A stretch of DNA of 64,000 bases, from the NCBI GenBank assembly GCA_963575745.1, contig CAUYUJ010007469.1, positions 185,716 through 249,715 of the forward strand. The letters are read 5' to 3'. The stretch is from Prorocentrum cordatum (lineage: Eukaryota; Sar; Dinophyceae; Prorocentrales; Prorocentraceae). Position numbers and translations under genes: made by a program. The notes beneath the pieces are model-generated. The model did no database searches. It saw nothing but the letters and a program-made list of their open reading frames with translations, and had not been told where the DNA came from. This document shows, in pieces, positions 43,206 through 54,458 of this stretch (position 1 is its first letter; every line of letters begins with the position of its first letter).

Positions 43206-44649
43206 GACCCCGCCCGCCGAGATGATGGTACCGAGGGTTTTTTACCGCCTCCTCCTCCCCCTCCTCCTCCTTGTCCTCTTGCTGCCTTCTTTTACCTCTC
43301 GCGGAATACAGCAAGATGCGCCATGCACTGTGACTCCACGATGCTTGCACCACATAGCCTGCACCGCAAAACTTGCGCCGCCTCGTCCAGAGTGCAGAAG
43401 CTCACTGCGTAAGGTTCACGCTGGCAAACATGTGCGTTCATCAGAACAACCTGTACTCTCCGCCTTCTCCCCCTGACCCGACCGCCTCCCTCTCCTCGCG
43501 CGGCTATTTCTTCCACCCGCTGGAAAGTGATCCGCGGCGCCCACCGCGCGAATTAAGTATACGGCCCTCTCCTGCTGTTCCTCCTACTTTCCTTCCTCAT
43601 CGGTGATGTGATGTGGTCTTTGGGAAGCTGATGGAGGATGGCTGAGGAGGAGCAGGAAGGAGGAGGCCACCTGGGGTCCCTTCTGGGACAGTCAGGGCCT
43701 GCTCGCATCTCCCTGAGCCCAGATCGCTGGATCATCATCACAATCATCAAAGTCATCTTGATCATCATGGCTTTCATCTTCCCCACGCAACCTCCACCAG
43801 CACTGTCATCTTCGTTCACATTCGTGCCCACATAAGCGGCCGTTGCCATTATGCTTCCTGTCCCTCATTGCCGCCATACGCGGCGAATGGACTTGGGCCA
43901 GCGGTGCTGCGCCAGATAACTTGCAGCGGGGCTTCCCACGTCCCATGCTGATTCCTTGTATTCAGCCTGTGTATTGGCGTGCTGTCTCGTTTCCGTTCGC
44001 GGCGAGGCACACTGCGAAGGTTCTTGGCATCGCTCGGACGCGTGCATTTTTCCATGGCGAGGACCATCGAGGAACATCTTGGATCATCGAGCGAGTGAAG
44101 CACGCACGGAACCGAACAGCATGCACGGGGAACGGACGTCCGAGCGACGGCGAGAGGCTGCGCCAGGAACGCGCCTTGGAGACGCCAGGGGGCGACCTGC
44201 TCAGAATCCGGGCTCGTGGCGGGCCTGTGACAGAACGCGGTCGATGTACACAGAGCCTCTGGCCAGGCGGTCGCAAACATGGATCAAGGGGGCGTGGATT
44301 AGCGACGGGTCCCGTTTCCAGGGGAAATCGCTGATTCCCGCCGCCGAGCGAGGCGGCACCGGCCGCATTTTGGGGGGGGCACCTCCCCCGATCCATGGAT
44401 GTGGCGACCGTGCGCCAAATCCATGGGTCGCTTATCCATGTTTGCGCGCCCCCGATCTGGGAGCCTCTGTCAAGGGAGGAAGAACCACCCGGACCGGACA
44501 ATTCGCGATTACTAAGCGGCCTTTGGCGCTTACTAAACAGCCCTGCACTGTTCGATTGCTTTTTTGGGCGCGTTTGCTAAAGGCCTCGCGTGTCGGGGTG
44601 GTTCTTATCGGGGTGGACTTTGTGCCCTCCACTCTGGGCAGGGCCGCCC
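43206..44649. other. No gene recognised
   Basis: Several medium open frames but no known motif. ATCCATGG occurs twice near 44,390-44,425. Confidence 0.45.
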
Positions 44650-44875
44650 ACGACCCAGTCCGATGCGATTCGATTTGCCGGCCAGGGCCGCGATTCCAAT
44701 TCGATGCGATCCGGCTCGGTTCACTGGCATCGGCCAGGGCCAGCCAGAAGCGGGGCGCGGCGATTCGATGCCGCTCCGATTCGGGACGATTCGCTGGCAG
44801 GTCGATCCGCTCTCGATCCGATGCGCTTTCGCGGTCCGATCCGGCGCAGACCTGCCAGGGATGCCCGGACAGCGT
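44650..44875. repeat. Short-word array GATTCG/GATCCG/GATGCG
   Basis: Ten or more CGAT(T/C/G)CG words, many in the order CCGATGCGATTCGA, spaced 8-20 bases. The frames on both strands have no domain. Confidence 0.65.
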
Positions 44876-45224
44876 ATTTGTCCCGTCTTCACTCTCCTGC
44901 CGCTGCCTCTCCTCTGCCGCCTTCCGCGTTCGCTCCTGGCACCACGGGCTGGCCGTCGCACGTCGGCGGCTCATATATTTGATGGTAGTGCTGCACGGCT
45001 TCCAAGACATCCGACGGTGTGACTGTTCAATCCGCGGCCCAAGAGGCATCCTTCCCAGGGTCCACCGCTTCGCCCCGAATCCATGCTTGACGGCCCCCAG
45101 GACCCCAGGACCTGGATAAAAGACCCCAGGGCTCGATAACGCGGACAAGCGCCCTGGCTCAATAATCAAACCGTCGGAGACCTGTGCTGTTGCACCGAAG
45201 ATGAGAAAGAAAGACTAGGGATGA
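44876..45224. other. No gene seen
   Basis: Ordinary sequence. CCAGGACCCCAGGACC and similar short duplications lie near 45,098. Confidence 0.4.
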
Positions 45225-45420
45225 GAGGGGAAGGGGAGGATGAGGAGGAGGATGATGAGGAGGAGGTGGAGGGAGGAGGAAGAGGAGGAGGAAGAGGAGG
45301 AGGAAGAGGAGGAGGAGCAGGGAGAAGCAGGGACGAGGAGGAGGAAGAGGGATGACGAGGAGGAGGAGGAGGAGGAGGAGGAGGAGGAGGAGGACGACGG
45401 TTTGGAGAAGGAGTTGCAAG
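45225..45420 (+). repeat. (GGA)n microsatellite
   Basis: GGA/GAG triplets, with a CTC/TCC-rich pyrimidine patch following at 45,640-45,860. Confidence 0.95.
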
Positions 45421-46725
45421 AGAAGGACGAGGAGGGCGAGGAGGAATATGAGCAGGGAGTAAGTAGTAGGGAGGTTGTTGCCTGGGTTGCTGCGTCGGAA
45501 AAATGCGGAGCGAGGTCGAAGCATCGCGCATGTCCAGATGATGGCCGCCTCAAGGGGGCATCCCCTCGAGAGGCACACGCGTGCACGTGTTGTTGGCATG
45601 GTCGTGTATTGTGGTATGCCGAGGCCGTTTCGTTTTGCCCCTCCTCCGTCTCCCTCTTCCCCCTGCCGCTCCCTGTCTCCCTCCCTCCTTCCTTCCCTCC
45701 ATCTCTCCCTCTTCCTCCTCATGCTGCTCCTTCTCCTTGCTCTTTCTCCCTTCCCACCCCTCCTGCCCCTCCCTCCCCCTCGCCTTCTCACCCCCTTTCT
45801 CCTCCTCCGTCTCCTCCTCAGTTTCCTCCTCCGTCTCCTCCTACGCCTGCGTCTCCTTCTTGATGACGTTCGCTCCTGCATCTCCTCTTCCTCGTCCTAA
45901 GTCCCATACCGTCCTTTTCCCCGTGTCCTCGCCGCCTTCCATCGGGGCATTGCTTGTGCTTCGCTTTCTGCCGCTGGCTTGTCGGAGGCGGGGATGGCAG
46001 AACAGAAACCACAGGCATTGACAGCAGTGCTGATGTTTGGGTTTGGGGGCGAGTGTGCCAGGAGAGAGGGAAGGACACATAAACATTCTTGACGCTTTGT
46101 GTAACCCCACCGGAACCAGCTCCGGCTAGAATGCTTGCATGTTCCTGGCTTCTGGTCCTCAGACGCCGCCACAGCCTGGCCGTGTTTGTAGCTGCTGCAT
46201 TGCAATGGTGGGACGCCCCCCTACGTGGTTTGCTCAGGAGTGGTTTAGCCTTCTTGTTCAGCCATCTGAGGTTGCCACTGTTGGCATGCCACACTGGTAC
46301 GCTGGACTGCTTGCGCAGCCCCGCGCTTTGCCACGCTCGGTGGCACGACTACCTCTGGCGCCTGGCGCGACAGGGTACAATTCGTTCGTCTTCCCGGTGG
46401 TCTCGCCTCTGGGATGGTTGCACTTCGGCCGCGTGGCACACCTGGCAGCTGCAGCCCGCCTTCTGCCCCCGGCGCCGCTCAGCGTCTCTCGGCGGCAGTT
46501 TTGGCAGCCGTGAATGCGCTCGCTGGGTACTTAGGTCTCGCCCGTAGCCCGGGACGACTCTTGACGCCGCCTGCGCCTTCGCTGGCGGCCGCGACCCAAC
46601 AAAAGTCCCCACCGGCTCATCCAGCAACGATGCCCAGGCGAGTTGCAGGAGGGGAGGAACATCCAGTGGGACAAAATGGAAGGAAATCCGAACAAAACTT
46701 GATTTTCGGATCAGCCTGCGCAGAC
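45421..46725. other. No gene recognised; pyrimidine patch 45,640-45,860
   Basis: The frames at 46,089-46,547 and 46,139-46,513 have ordinary composition and might include an exon, but neither shows a known motif. Confidence 0.35.
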
Positions 46726-47110
46726 TAATTGAATGCGGCGGAGGAAGAGGCGATGGAGAAGCATGGGGAGGAGGAGGAGGTGGGAGGAGGAGGAGGAGGA
46801 GGAGGAGGAGGAGGAGGAGAAGGAGTAGGAGGAGGAGGAGGAGACATGATATGGATGCGGAGGAGGAGAAGGACGAGGAAGGCGAGCAGAAGGAGTCGGA
46901 GTTTGCCAAACATGCTTCCACTATATTTCTGGTGAGCCCTAGGTCAGGGGAGGATGAGGAGGGGTGACGAGGAGGAAGGGCAGGAGAAGTAGGAGGAGGA
47001 GGAGGAGGAGGAAGAACCGATTGGAGGAGGCGGAGTAGAAGGATTGGAGGGGAAGCAGGCGGCGGCGGCGACGACGACGACGCCGACGCCGACGCCGACG
47101 ATTCATTTAG
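46726..47110 (+). repeat. (GGA)n plus (GAC/GCC)n microsatellites
   Basis: GGA tracts at 46,737-46,875 and 46,950-47,040, then GGCGGCGGCGACGACGACGA and GCCGACGCCGAC at 47,060-47,100. Confidence 0.9.
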
Positions 47111-47189
47111 AGATGCCGTTTCGGACGTGGATCTTTCGCTCTGGCAGCTTATTGGAGGCCTACTGAAGCCCCCGTAGGGTCATGTGGAG

Positions 47190-47600
47190 TGCTTTTGTAG
47201 GCTCTCTCAGGCCCTCTCGTGGTCCTTGGGACCCTCTTGGGTTCATCTTCGAGGCCAGCGGGCAAACACTGGGGCGGCCCCGAGGAGGTCGCCCTTCTCG
47301 TGAGCAGACAAGCACATCTTGGGGACGTCTTGGGGTGCCCTTTGGCGCTCCCGGGGCGGTCTTGGAGCTCTCCCGGGCCCCTCTTGGAGCTCTCTCGGGC
47401 CATCTTGGAGGCGTCGTGACACCTCAGAGGTTCAAGCGCCCGTTGGAAGGGAAAACGCGAGACGGCAGCAACGGTGTTCCTTTTGATTTTGGAACGGCTT
47501 GGGTCTCTTGGGGGGCATCCTTGGCAGGTTCCGTGGCCACTTGGCGCCGTGCTAGGGGTGTCTTTGGGCCTGATGGCGTTTGTTGGAAGCCATGCTGAGC
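47190..47600 (+). repeat. TCTTGG word array
   Basis: CATCTTGG, CCTCTTGG and GGTCTTGGAGC words on the plus strand, as in the other islands. Confidence 0.75.
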
Positions 47601-47882
47601 AATGTTTCACTAGAGTCGCACGGGCAATCTAGAGCCATACCGTACCATGAATGGTCGTGGAGGTCATCAACTATCATTTTTTACATTCGAGAGGTGTGTG
47701 TCTGGCATTGGGCCGTGTGACAGTTCATGCCTTCACATCCGCTTCCACGCCCCCGTTCTGTTGCTGTTTGCTTGGGTCGAGAGGCTTGTCTCCAGCCCCC
47801 AGGGCTGTTGCGCCCGAAGACTTCCTGCAAGCTGGGCGCCCATGTACCTCCATCATCGGTACTCGTTCCCTCGCCTGCCTCT

Positions 47883-48116
47883 ATGATTCTGGAACAACGG
47901 AGCTCTACTTTCGGCGCAGCGCGTTATGCGGCACTCTCGGTGTCGGGCCTCGCGGCTGGTCAGTACGGCTTGCTCACAGGGCTCGCTTGCCTGGCACCCA
48001 CATTCGTGGGCAACGGGATCCACAGCACCTTCGCAAAGCTGGCCGGGCCCACAACGTCGTCGTGGGTGTACACGTTCTACTTGGCGTGCGGGCTTTTCCT
48101 GAGCGGCACCGTCTTG
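47883..48116 (+). CDS. Possible exon of a multi-pass membrane transporter
   Basis: Open frame of ordinary composition in which residues after the ATG at 47,883 give two strongly hydrophobic stretches: YAALSVSGLAAGQYGLLTGL continuing into ACLAPTFVG, and WVYTFYLACGLFLSGTVL. Between them lies NGIHSTFAKLAGPTTSS. This resembles the first helical hairpin of eukaryotic EamA/TMEM144-like drug/metabolite transporters, where a small-residue loop precedes a Y...GVF helix. A candidate donor GT at 48,117 lies in phase 0, and the frame becomes low-complexity beyond it. A possible acceptor AG at 47,918-47,919 would shorten the exon. I infer a partial gene and cannot show expression. A matching C-terminal exon candidate lies at 61,799-61,954 on the same strand. 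Confidence 0.35.
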
Positions 48117-48969
48117 GTTGGCCGCCTCCCAACCTCCCGTCTACCCCCCCTCCCTTCGTTGGGATGCATTTCGTTGGAGATTACATTGGGCATTGGCGCT
48201 GATCTACGCCTAGTCCCAGTCAATCTGGCTCCAGATCGCTCAAGTTTAAACATGGCCCAAGTCCAGAGCTCTATATCGAGGCTAAGCGAGCTCAATGGCT
48301 CTACAATCGGATTGAATCGCTCTCAATCGCTCTTTCGAAGGCCTCCCAGAAGTTGCCTCCTATCATTCCTCCCTTTCCCCTCGTCCCTGTTGCCCATTCT
48401 CTCCTCCCTCCTCCTGCAATCCCTGACCTCTTCCCTCCTTCAGCGCTGCAGCTGCGAGGGCAACTCGGGGCTCCCCCGCAGGGGGAACCATCTACGACTC
48501 GTCCTTGCAGTCGCACGGAAGGTCGCACGTCCGCGCATGTTGTTGGAGTGTGTTCTGGGCCGACAATCTCGACCTTCGGGACATCATATCGCCGCCGCCG
48601 CCGCCGCCTCCTCCTCCTCCTCCTCCTCCTTCCCCCCCTCGCCCGCCACGGCGGGCGCGGGGCCGGGCACGCGGTCGCCTTCCCGTCGCGCGCGCCCTCC
48701 CCGAAGGCAGGCAGCATCTCCCTGGAGCCTGCCTCCAGGGAACTTCGGGATCGCTTCTTACCGACCGCAATCCACATCACCGTCACCATCTCCATCCATG
48801 CCCCCACCAGCTCAGAACCCCAGCCTGGGATGGGGCCTTCGAACCCCCAGGGAGACGGCCGATGCCACCGATACAGAGTGGGCCAACTCGGCCAGTGAGG
48901 CCCAGGCCACGCCGTCTGGGAGATGGATCGGGAAACGATGCTCAGAACTGCTTGTGCTCAATGAGATCA
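48117..48969. other. No gene; GCC/TCC tract at 48,589-48,650
   Basis: Proposed intron sequence. The triplet tract is the only clear feature. Confidence 0.4.
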
Positions 48970-49145
48970 TTGCCCAGACATGCGACGTCCTGATTTTTCC
49001 AGGACGCTGTCCCTGGATGTCCCGACCCTTTCCCCGAGACCGGTTTTTCGTCCTGAGTCGTTTTACTCACGTTCCCGAGGCCCGGCGAGGGCCCCCCCCG
49101 GGCCGAAAATAGCCAAAAGCCTCCCGTCCTGTTTGTTTTACGACG
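48970..49145 (+). repeat. Dispersed repeat family A, copy 7 (forward)
   Basis: CATGCGACGTCCTGATTTTT to GCCAAAAGCCTCCCGTCCTG. Together with copy 8 it makes a 630-base inverted repeat. Confidence 0.85.
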
Positions 49146-49382
49146 AGATCATGTCTGGGTGCCCCCCTCCTCCTCCCACTGCTGCGCCCCCCCGTGCAAC
49201 TGGTCGCGCTCCTGGGCGAGCGGCTGGAGGTCAGCATCCCGGGGCTCCTGGGGGGCGGCCTCCTCAGCGCGTCGGTCACCCTCTAGCCTGCGGGGCCTGC
49301 GCCGCTCCGCCGACCCTCCTCCGGCCCTCTTTCCCCCGCTTCGTCCCGTTCCTCCTCTCCTCTCCCCAGGCATGCCCGCGTC

Positions 49383-49600
49383 GTAAAAAACAGATCAGGA
49401 CTGGAGGTTTTTAGCTATCTTCCGCCTCGGGGGGCCCTCGCCGGGCCTCGGGACCGTCCAAAAACGACTCAGGACTTCGCCAGGCCTCGGGACTGTCCAA
49501 AAACGACTCAGGACGAAAAACCGGTCCCGGGGAAAGGGTCGGGGGGGGCATCCAGGGACGCCGTCCTGAAACAAATCGGGACGTCGCATGTCTGGGTCTG
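49383..49600 (-). repeat. Dispersed repeat family A, copy 8, with internal duplication
   Basis: Full-length inverted copy. The module CCAGGCCTCGGGACTGTCCA plus AAAACGACTCAGGAC is present twice in tandem (about 49,446-49,476 and 49,482-49,513), a local duplication unique to this copy. It ends GGGACGTCGCATGTCTGGG. Confidence 0.85.
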
Positions 49601-50107
49601 CTCTTCCTGCATCGTCTTCCTCTTTGCATTCATCCTGCCCTCCCCATCCCACCTCCCTTCCCCACTCTCTCTCTCTCTCGGGTTTCCTCCGATCCTCTGC
49701 GGCCCGTTTGGCCCGATCCCGGTTCCATGCGGGCCCGTCGTTAAGGTCGGCCCGCAGCCGGGCTGCTGTGCTGACCAGAGAGCGCCGTGCTGATCGAGGA
49801 GATGTCCGCCTCGGGGGTGGCTTAGGGGAGGCCTGCAGGACGCCGTCCCCTTCGGGCAGGCGCCATGGAAGGACACTCGTGCGAAAGGGGCGGGTCGGTG
49901 GTGTGCCAGCAATCCTGCTCGGCGCCTGCGTTAGGAACGAGCCTTCGCTGCGGACCTCTACTGGCCGATCCTCCCGGGGCCGTTGCATGGCCCCCCGACC
50001 GCCTCCAACGCACAGCCTCGCAGCGCCTGTGGCAGAAGTATACACCGCCATATGGAGCGTTTCCAGTGCGCGTTCAGGCAGTGGTCGTTTCTGATCGTGT
50101 GGGGATT
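49601..50107. other. No gene seen
   Basis: Featureless apart from a CTCTCTCT run near 49,670. Confidence 0.4.
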
Positions 50108-50568
50108 GATGGGCCCATGTTTCACCACCACTACCATGAGTAGGAGAGGGAGGAGGAGGAGGAGGAGGAGGAGGAGGAGGAGGAGGAGGAGGAGGAACAG
50201 GAGCAGGAGCAGGAGGACGAGGAGGAGGAGGAGGAGGAGGAGGAGGAGGGAGGAGGAGGAGGAGGAGGGGGAATCATGATAAAAAAAGAACAATAATAAC
50301 AATACGGCTAATAATACTATTATTAAAATACAAAAACAAGAATAATACACATTCTACTAAGAATAAGAGGAGGAGGAGGAGGAGGCGGAGGAGGAGGAGG
50401 AGGAGGAGGAAGGAGGAGGAGGGGTGGAGGAGGAGGAGGAGGAGGAGGAGGAGGAGGAGGAGGAGGAGGGAGGAGGAGGAGGAGGAGGAGGAGGAGGACC
50501 TCCCCATCCTCCCTTCTGAATTCTCCCCCGTCCTGCCTATGGGAGTGGTTGTGGACAGTTGGCCCATC
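50108..50568. mobile_element. Foldback element family Q, copy 2, with (GGA)n interior
   Basis: The left end GATGGGCCCATGTTTCACCA to GTAGGAG (50,108-50,146) is inverted at 50,531-50,568 (TCCTGCCTATGGGAGTGG to GGCCCATC). The interior is two (GGA)n blocks separated by about 90 bases of AT-rich sequence at 50,275-50,365. Ends match copy 1 at 11,301-11,514, whose interior is instead TCC when read on this strand. Confidence 0.75.
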
Positions 50569-50826
50569 AACTTTTGCTCGCTCGTGCTTGTGCTCCTCCC
50601 GTTCATCCCTCTGCGGTTGGGGAGGCGCGGGGCCTATTCGTGGTCGCGGGCGCCGTCGAGCTCAGATGTGTGCGAGGTGCCTGTTTTGCCAGCGGCACTG
50701 CGCCCCGCCGCCGCCAGCCCCCCCCGGCTCAGCAGCCGCAGCGGCCCCGCCGGCGGGGCCGGCCGCGCCACGCGCTGGGGGCGTGACCCGTCCGCCTGAG
50801 CGGCCTCGCTCCCCTTCCGCCCCCTC

Positions 50827-50848
50827 TCCGTAGCCATTGTGGCTCTAG
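50827..50848 (+). other. Relic dinoflagellate spliced-leader sequence
   Basis: Starts TCCGTAGCCATTGTGGCTC. It matches the canonical 22-base dinoflagellate spliced leader at 20 of 22 positions (T to G at position 13, A to T at position 20). The leader is normally added to mRNA by trans-splicing, so finding it genomically next to a retroelement start marks a reverse-transcribed, reinserted mRNA. The first ATG of the following frame is 110 bases downstream. Confidence 0.75.
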
Positions 50849-50958
50849 TTCCACTGCTTGCGCCTTGGCCATCGAACTTGGTCGCAACCGAAAGGCGAGG
50901 CTCGAGGGGAGCTTCGCGGTCGACAGGCGACCAAGCCCCCCCAGGGGCCCGATTGTCG

Positions 50959-52075
50959 ATGGGAGGCAATGGCCGTGGAAGGCAGGCAAGAGGTGGCAGC
51001 AGCCCGAGGACCACCGCCTCTAGCAAGAGGACGGACTACCCCAAGTGCACGGCTTGTGGCTACGGTTGGACTGTCGTGTCGAAGAAGGCTTGCTACAAGT
51101 GCGGGCGCGCGCTGGGACCTAAGATCGCGGGCCCTTGGCGCGACGAGGGTGGCCAGGCGGGAGCCAAGTGGCGGGCCCAGTCGGCGGATGTGTGGAAGCC
51201 GCCAGGCGGGGCCCGCGATCGCAGCGTCAGCCTGGCCCTTTTCCGACGGCTCAGTGGCACGGCCTGTGCAGGCGCGTGGCGCCAAGGAGCTGCTGGAGCA
51301 GCTCGCGGCGTCGGTGGACCCCGAGCAACGGGCGTCCGTCGCGCAGCTGGAGGCGGCGCTCGCGCCCGCGGCCCCACCGCCTGCACCGCGGGTGCAGCTG
51401 CTTGAGGAGGAGGCGGCCGCTGCCAGCATCCGCCTGCGGCGGGCTGGGTCGGCTTTCAACGCGGCGGCGCAGAAGGTGGTCGAGGCTGAGCAGCGGCTGG
51501 AAGACGCCAAGGCGGACTGCGACGACGCCGCCGCCGAGGTCCAGGACGCCAGGGTGGGCCTGGAGCAGGCGCTCGAGGCAACGAGAGCGAAGGCTGGCCT
51601 CGGCGAGAAGGGCGAGCAGACCAAGGCTGGCGTGCAGAAGGGTGGCCTCGACTTTTCGGCGCTGTGCAAAGGTGCGCGACCTATAAGACGGCGATGCATT
51701 CGACGTGCAGGACTCGGACATCGAGCCCAGCGAGCGCGAGGCCTTCAAGCAGCTCGAAGTGCAGCCCCAGGAGGAGCTACGATCGGCAGTCCAGACGCTC
51801 TTCGGGCCAGGGGCTCAAGCGCAAGAGGCAGGAGATGCAGGCCATGCGCGACCGCCTCGCCACCGAGAGACGACGGTGCTCGCCTGCAGGGCCGCCAGGA
51901 GGAGCGGCTGGAGCCGATGGGGGCGCAGGTGGAGCGGCGGACATCCTTGTGCCCAGCGACGCGCCAGGCACCGCCCCTCCAGCGGCGCAGGAGGGGCAAG
52001 AGCCTGCCGCTCAGCCTGCTGCTGCTGATGTTGGCGCCCCAAGCGCGGCCGCAGCCCAGGAGGCGCCGCCGCTGA
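50959..52075 (+). pseudogene. Retroelement 1: zinc-finger and coiled-coil protein (ORF1-like)
   Basis: Nucleic-acid-binding first protein of a non-LTR retroelement. From the ATG at 50,959 it reads a basic start (MGGNGRGRQARGGS), then KCTACGYGW...ACYKCGRALG, a four-cysteine zinc ribbon (about 51,040-51,105). The continuation needs a frameshift near 51,180-51,230, after which GAKELLEQLAASVDPEQRAS and VVEAEQRLEDAKADCDDAAA (to about 51,600) form a clear heptad-rich coiled coil. A further shift near 51,700 leads to DSDIEPSEREAFKQLEVQPQ, and an Ala/Pro-rich linker follows in yet another frame. With three frames in use, the copy is broken. The spliced-leader relic lies 110 bases upstream of the ATG. 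Confidence 0.65.
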
Positions 52076-52499
52076 GCCTGTCAAGGACAACGGTGCCGAC
52101 ACCAGAGCAGCCGCTGCCGCCGAGCGTGAGCGGCGGGAAGCAGCGGGCAGAGCCCTGGCAGCCACGGCTCGGCGGGCGGGGGCGGGGGCCTAGCGGCGCC
52201 GCCGCTCCAACTGCCGCGGCTGCGGGCAAGCAGCGGCGGCTTGCGCGAGCGTGGGAGGCGTCCGCGTCGCAGAGGCCGGCGCAAGCCTCAGCGCGCTGGC
52301 TGCGCGCTTGGGGCTGCGGCCGCCGCGGTTCCTACTGCTGCGACGTCGAGGGCAGTCCTGACCAGTTCCGCTCCTGCGAGGTCTGGCCAGCCTGGGCAGG
52401 CGGCGTCAGCAGCACCCTTCCTCACCTACGGACTGGGCCGAATCCCACAGAGGTTGAAGCTGCCGCCTCGCCTAGCCCCTCGCCCGAGGCCTCAGCATG

Positions 52500-53553
52500 G
52501 GGTGGCTAAGGGGGATTTGGGAGGCCGCAGTGGAGGCGGTGGCAGCACCTACGGGGTGGGCGCGCTCGAGGGGCAGGCCCAGCAGGACCGCGACCGATGC
52601 GGCGGAGGTCGCGGGGATGCTGGGGCCCCCTGCTCGCGAAGCTGGACATCGGCGAGGTTGGCTGGAGGCTCGGGTGCGTCGACCTCGGGGCGTTCGACCA
52701 CACGTGCGGCGGCTTCTGCATGTCCGGCGACGGCCTCATCTACCTGCCCTGGGGAGCGGCGCCCTGGCCGAAAGTGCCAGCTCCCGGCGGTCAACGCGAC
52801 TAGCTGGCCCAGCATGCTCACGCAGTCCGAGGAGAAGCGGGCCCCTACGAGTATTTCGGCTGCGCTGAGCCAGGAGGGGCCGCTGTTCGCGTCGTTCTAC
52901 CTGCGCGCGGGCAAGGATCTCGACGACGTGAACCTGGCCATCTTGTCGGATATTGGTGTTATCCTGCGCGCTGCGGACAGACCCTTCGTCGTGGGAGGCG
53001 ACTGGCAGATGCCCCCCCATCGACGCCAGGCCAGCCCCGCTGGCCGCGGGCAGTGCGAGGGGAAGCGCAGGCTCCGCCTGAGGTCGAGGCCACCTGCATC
53101 ACTGCCGAGAGCGCCAGAGTCATCGACTCCTTCTCTGTCGGCCGCTACCTGGCTGGCGGGAAGGTGCGAACCATCGACGGCCTCCCGGCGGCCACGCGCA
53201 AGCGGGTGGATCACGAGTTGGACGTCGCATCCCTACCGCGCGAGGTGCGCGCCATGCACATGGCCAAGCCTTTCCCCGTTGGCACGGTGATCGGACAAGA
53301 GAGGCCCGCGCCCGTCTTCGCTGCTCTGATCGAGGGAGATGGGGGCCCACAGGCTAGACGGGCCGCGAGCCGACGGCAGTGTGACGACGATGACAAGCAG
53401 ATGCTGGACCCCAGGTTTCAGGCCTGGCTCCGCTTATATGAGGACGAGCTTGTGGAGTACTATGGCCTGCGCGACGAGGGGGGCCAGCATCGCGGTGGCG
53501 AGCGCGGTGTCAAGTACCTGGCGGTCATGCTTGACATGCGCAAGAGGGACTAG
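52500..53553 (+). pseudogene. Retroelement 1: APE-like endonuclease region
   Basis: Target-nicking endonuclease of the exonuclease-endonuclease-phosphatase type, degenerate. FASFYLRAGKDLDD...NLAILSDIGVILRA precedes RPFVVGGDWQMPP (about 52,980-53,020), corresponding to the family GDFN motif. After a frameshift near 53,040, FSVGRYLAGGKVRTIDGLPA and KRVDHELDVASL (family R-I-D-x-x-x-V) follow. The frame then runs on to a stop at 53,551-53,553 within KYLAVMLDMRKRD. The catalytic SDH end is not recognisable. The N-terminal part near 52,500-52,800 is too shuffled between frames to assign. Confidence 0.55.
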
Positions 53554-53646
53554 GCACAGGCTGGCGGTGCCCCCAGTCCTGCTGGCAGTCGCTGGCAGTG
53601 GGCGGCCGATCGGGCGCACGAGCGGCGACTTCGTCGTGCCAGCGCG

Positions 53647-54303
53647 GTGGACACTGCTGCCCTTCACCGGCTGCGGGCGCTCCGCGTCCGACTCCTGAAG
53701 TTCAGGCCGACCACCGACGCCGCCTCGAAGCCTGAGGCCATGGCTCGATGGCGGAAGGGAGTTCGGAAGCCCGACGCCGCCAGCGAGAACGAGTTGGACC
53801 AGCTAGAGGAGGAGCTTCGCAAGTGCGCGGAATGGGCGGCGGGCGAGGCGGCCTGCAGGAGGTGCCGCAAGATTGAGTGGTCCAGGGTCCCGACGAGGCA
53901 GGACGGCTTGAGGCAGGCCTTCAAGTGGCTCAAGCAAGATGCCCCCTGGTCGATCGCTCAGTCAGCCGTGGCCACTGGCAAGGTGCAGTCCTTTGATGAA
54001 GAAGCCATGGTGGCCATCGACCTCTGGCACCACATGTGGGCCACCGGTCCAGGCCTGGACGCGATCGAGTGGAAGTGCGAGGACTTCGACGCCGTCACGG
54101 TTGGCCTCCCTACAGTCGGGGAGGTGCGACGGGTCTCCGACACTTTCCGGGGAGTCACAGGGCGTGGCTGCGACGTCCTGCACCCTCGGCACTTCGCGGC
54201 GCCCAATGACCAGGCTATCACGACGCTCATCTGCATAGAGGAGCTAAGCCCGAGGGAGGCCGCCGCGCGATCGGAATCTTCCCTGGCACTGTGCGACCTT
54301 TGA
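53647..54303 (+). pseudogene. Retroelement 1: linker and start of reverse transcriptase
   Basis: A 218-residue frame with ordinary codon use. It contains the linker ELDQLEEELRKCAEWAAGEA...WSRVPTRQDGLRQAFKWLK and then VRRVSDTFRGVTGRGCDVLH, continuing PRHFAAPNDQ. The TGxGxD..HPR pattern begins the reverse transcriptase fingers in this type of element. The usual PKPxGGxRPI block should follow but is missing, so roughly the first half of the catalytic domain is deleted between about 54,304 and 54,458. Confidence 0.65.
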
Positions 54304-54458
54304 CGACATGGCCCCGACATGGTGAAGGCGGCAGATGGGCAGACGACACAATGAGAGGCTACCTGTAGGCGTGGACGGACAAGGCAAGAGCAGCAAAGCC
54401 TGCGTCTTGGAAGCAAGCCGCCGAACCTGAGCATGCCCCTGCTCGAGGCTGGCCGGCT

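Noticed and set aside
43956-45119. A 387-residue plus-strand frame
   Set aside because: The composition follows the GATTCG word array and neighbouring sequence; the minus strand is equally open and no motif is present.
51093-52284. Minus-strand frames opposite retroelement 1
   Set aside because: They mirror the GC-rich coding strand; the zinc-finger and coiled-coil signals are only on the plus strand.
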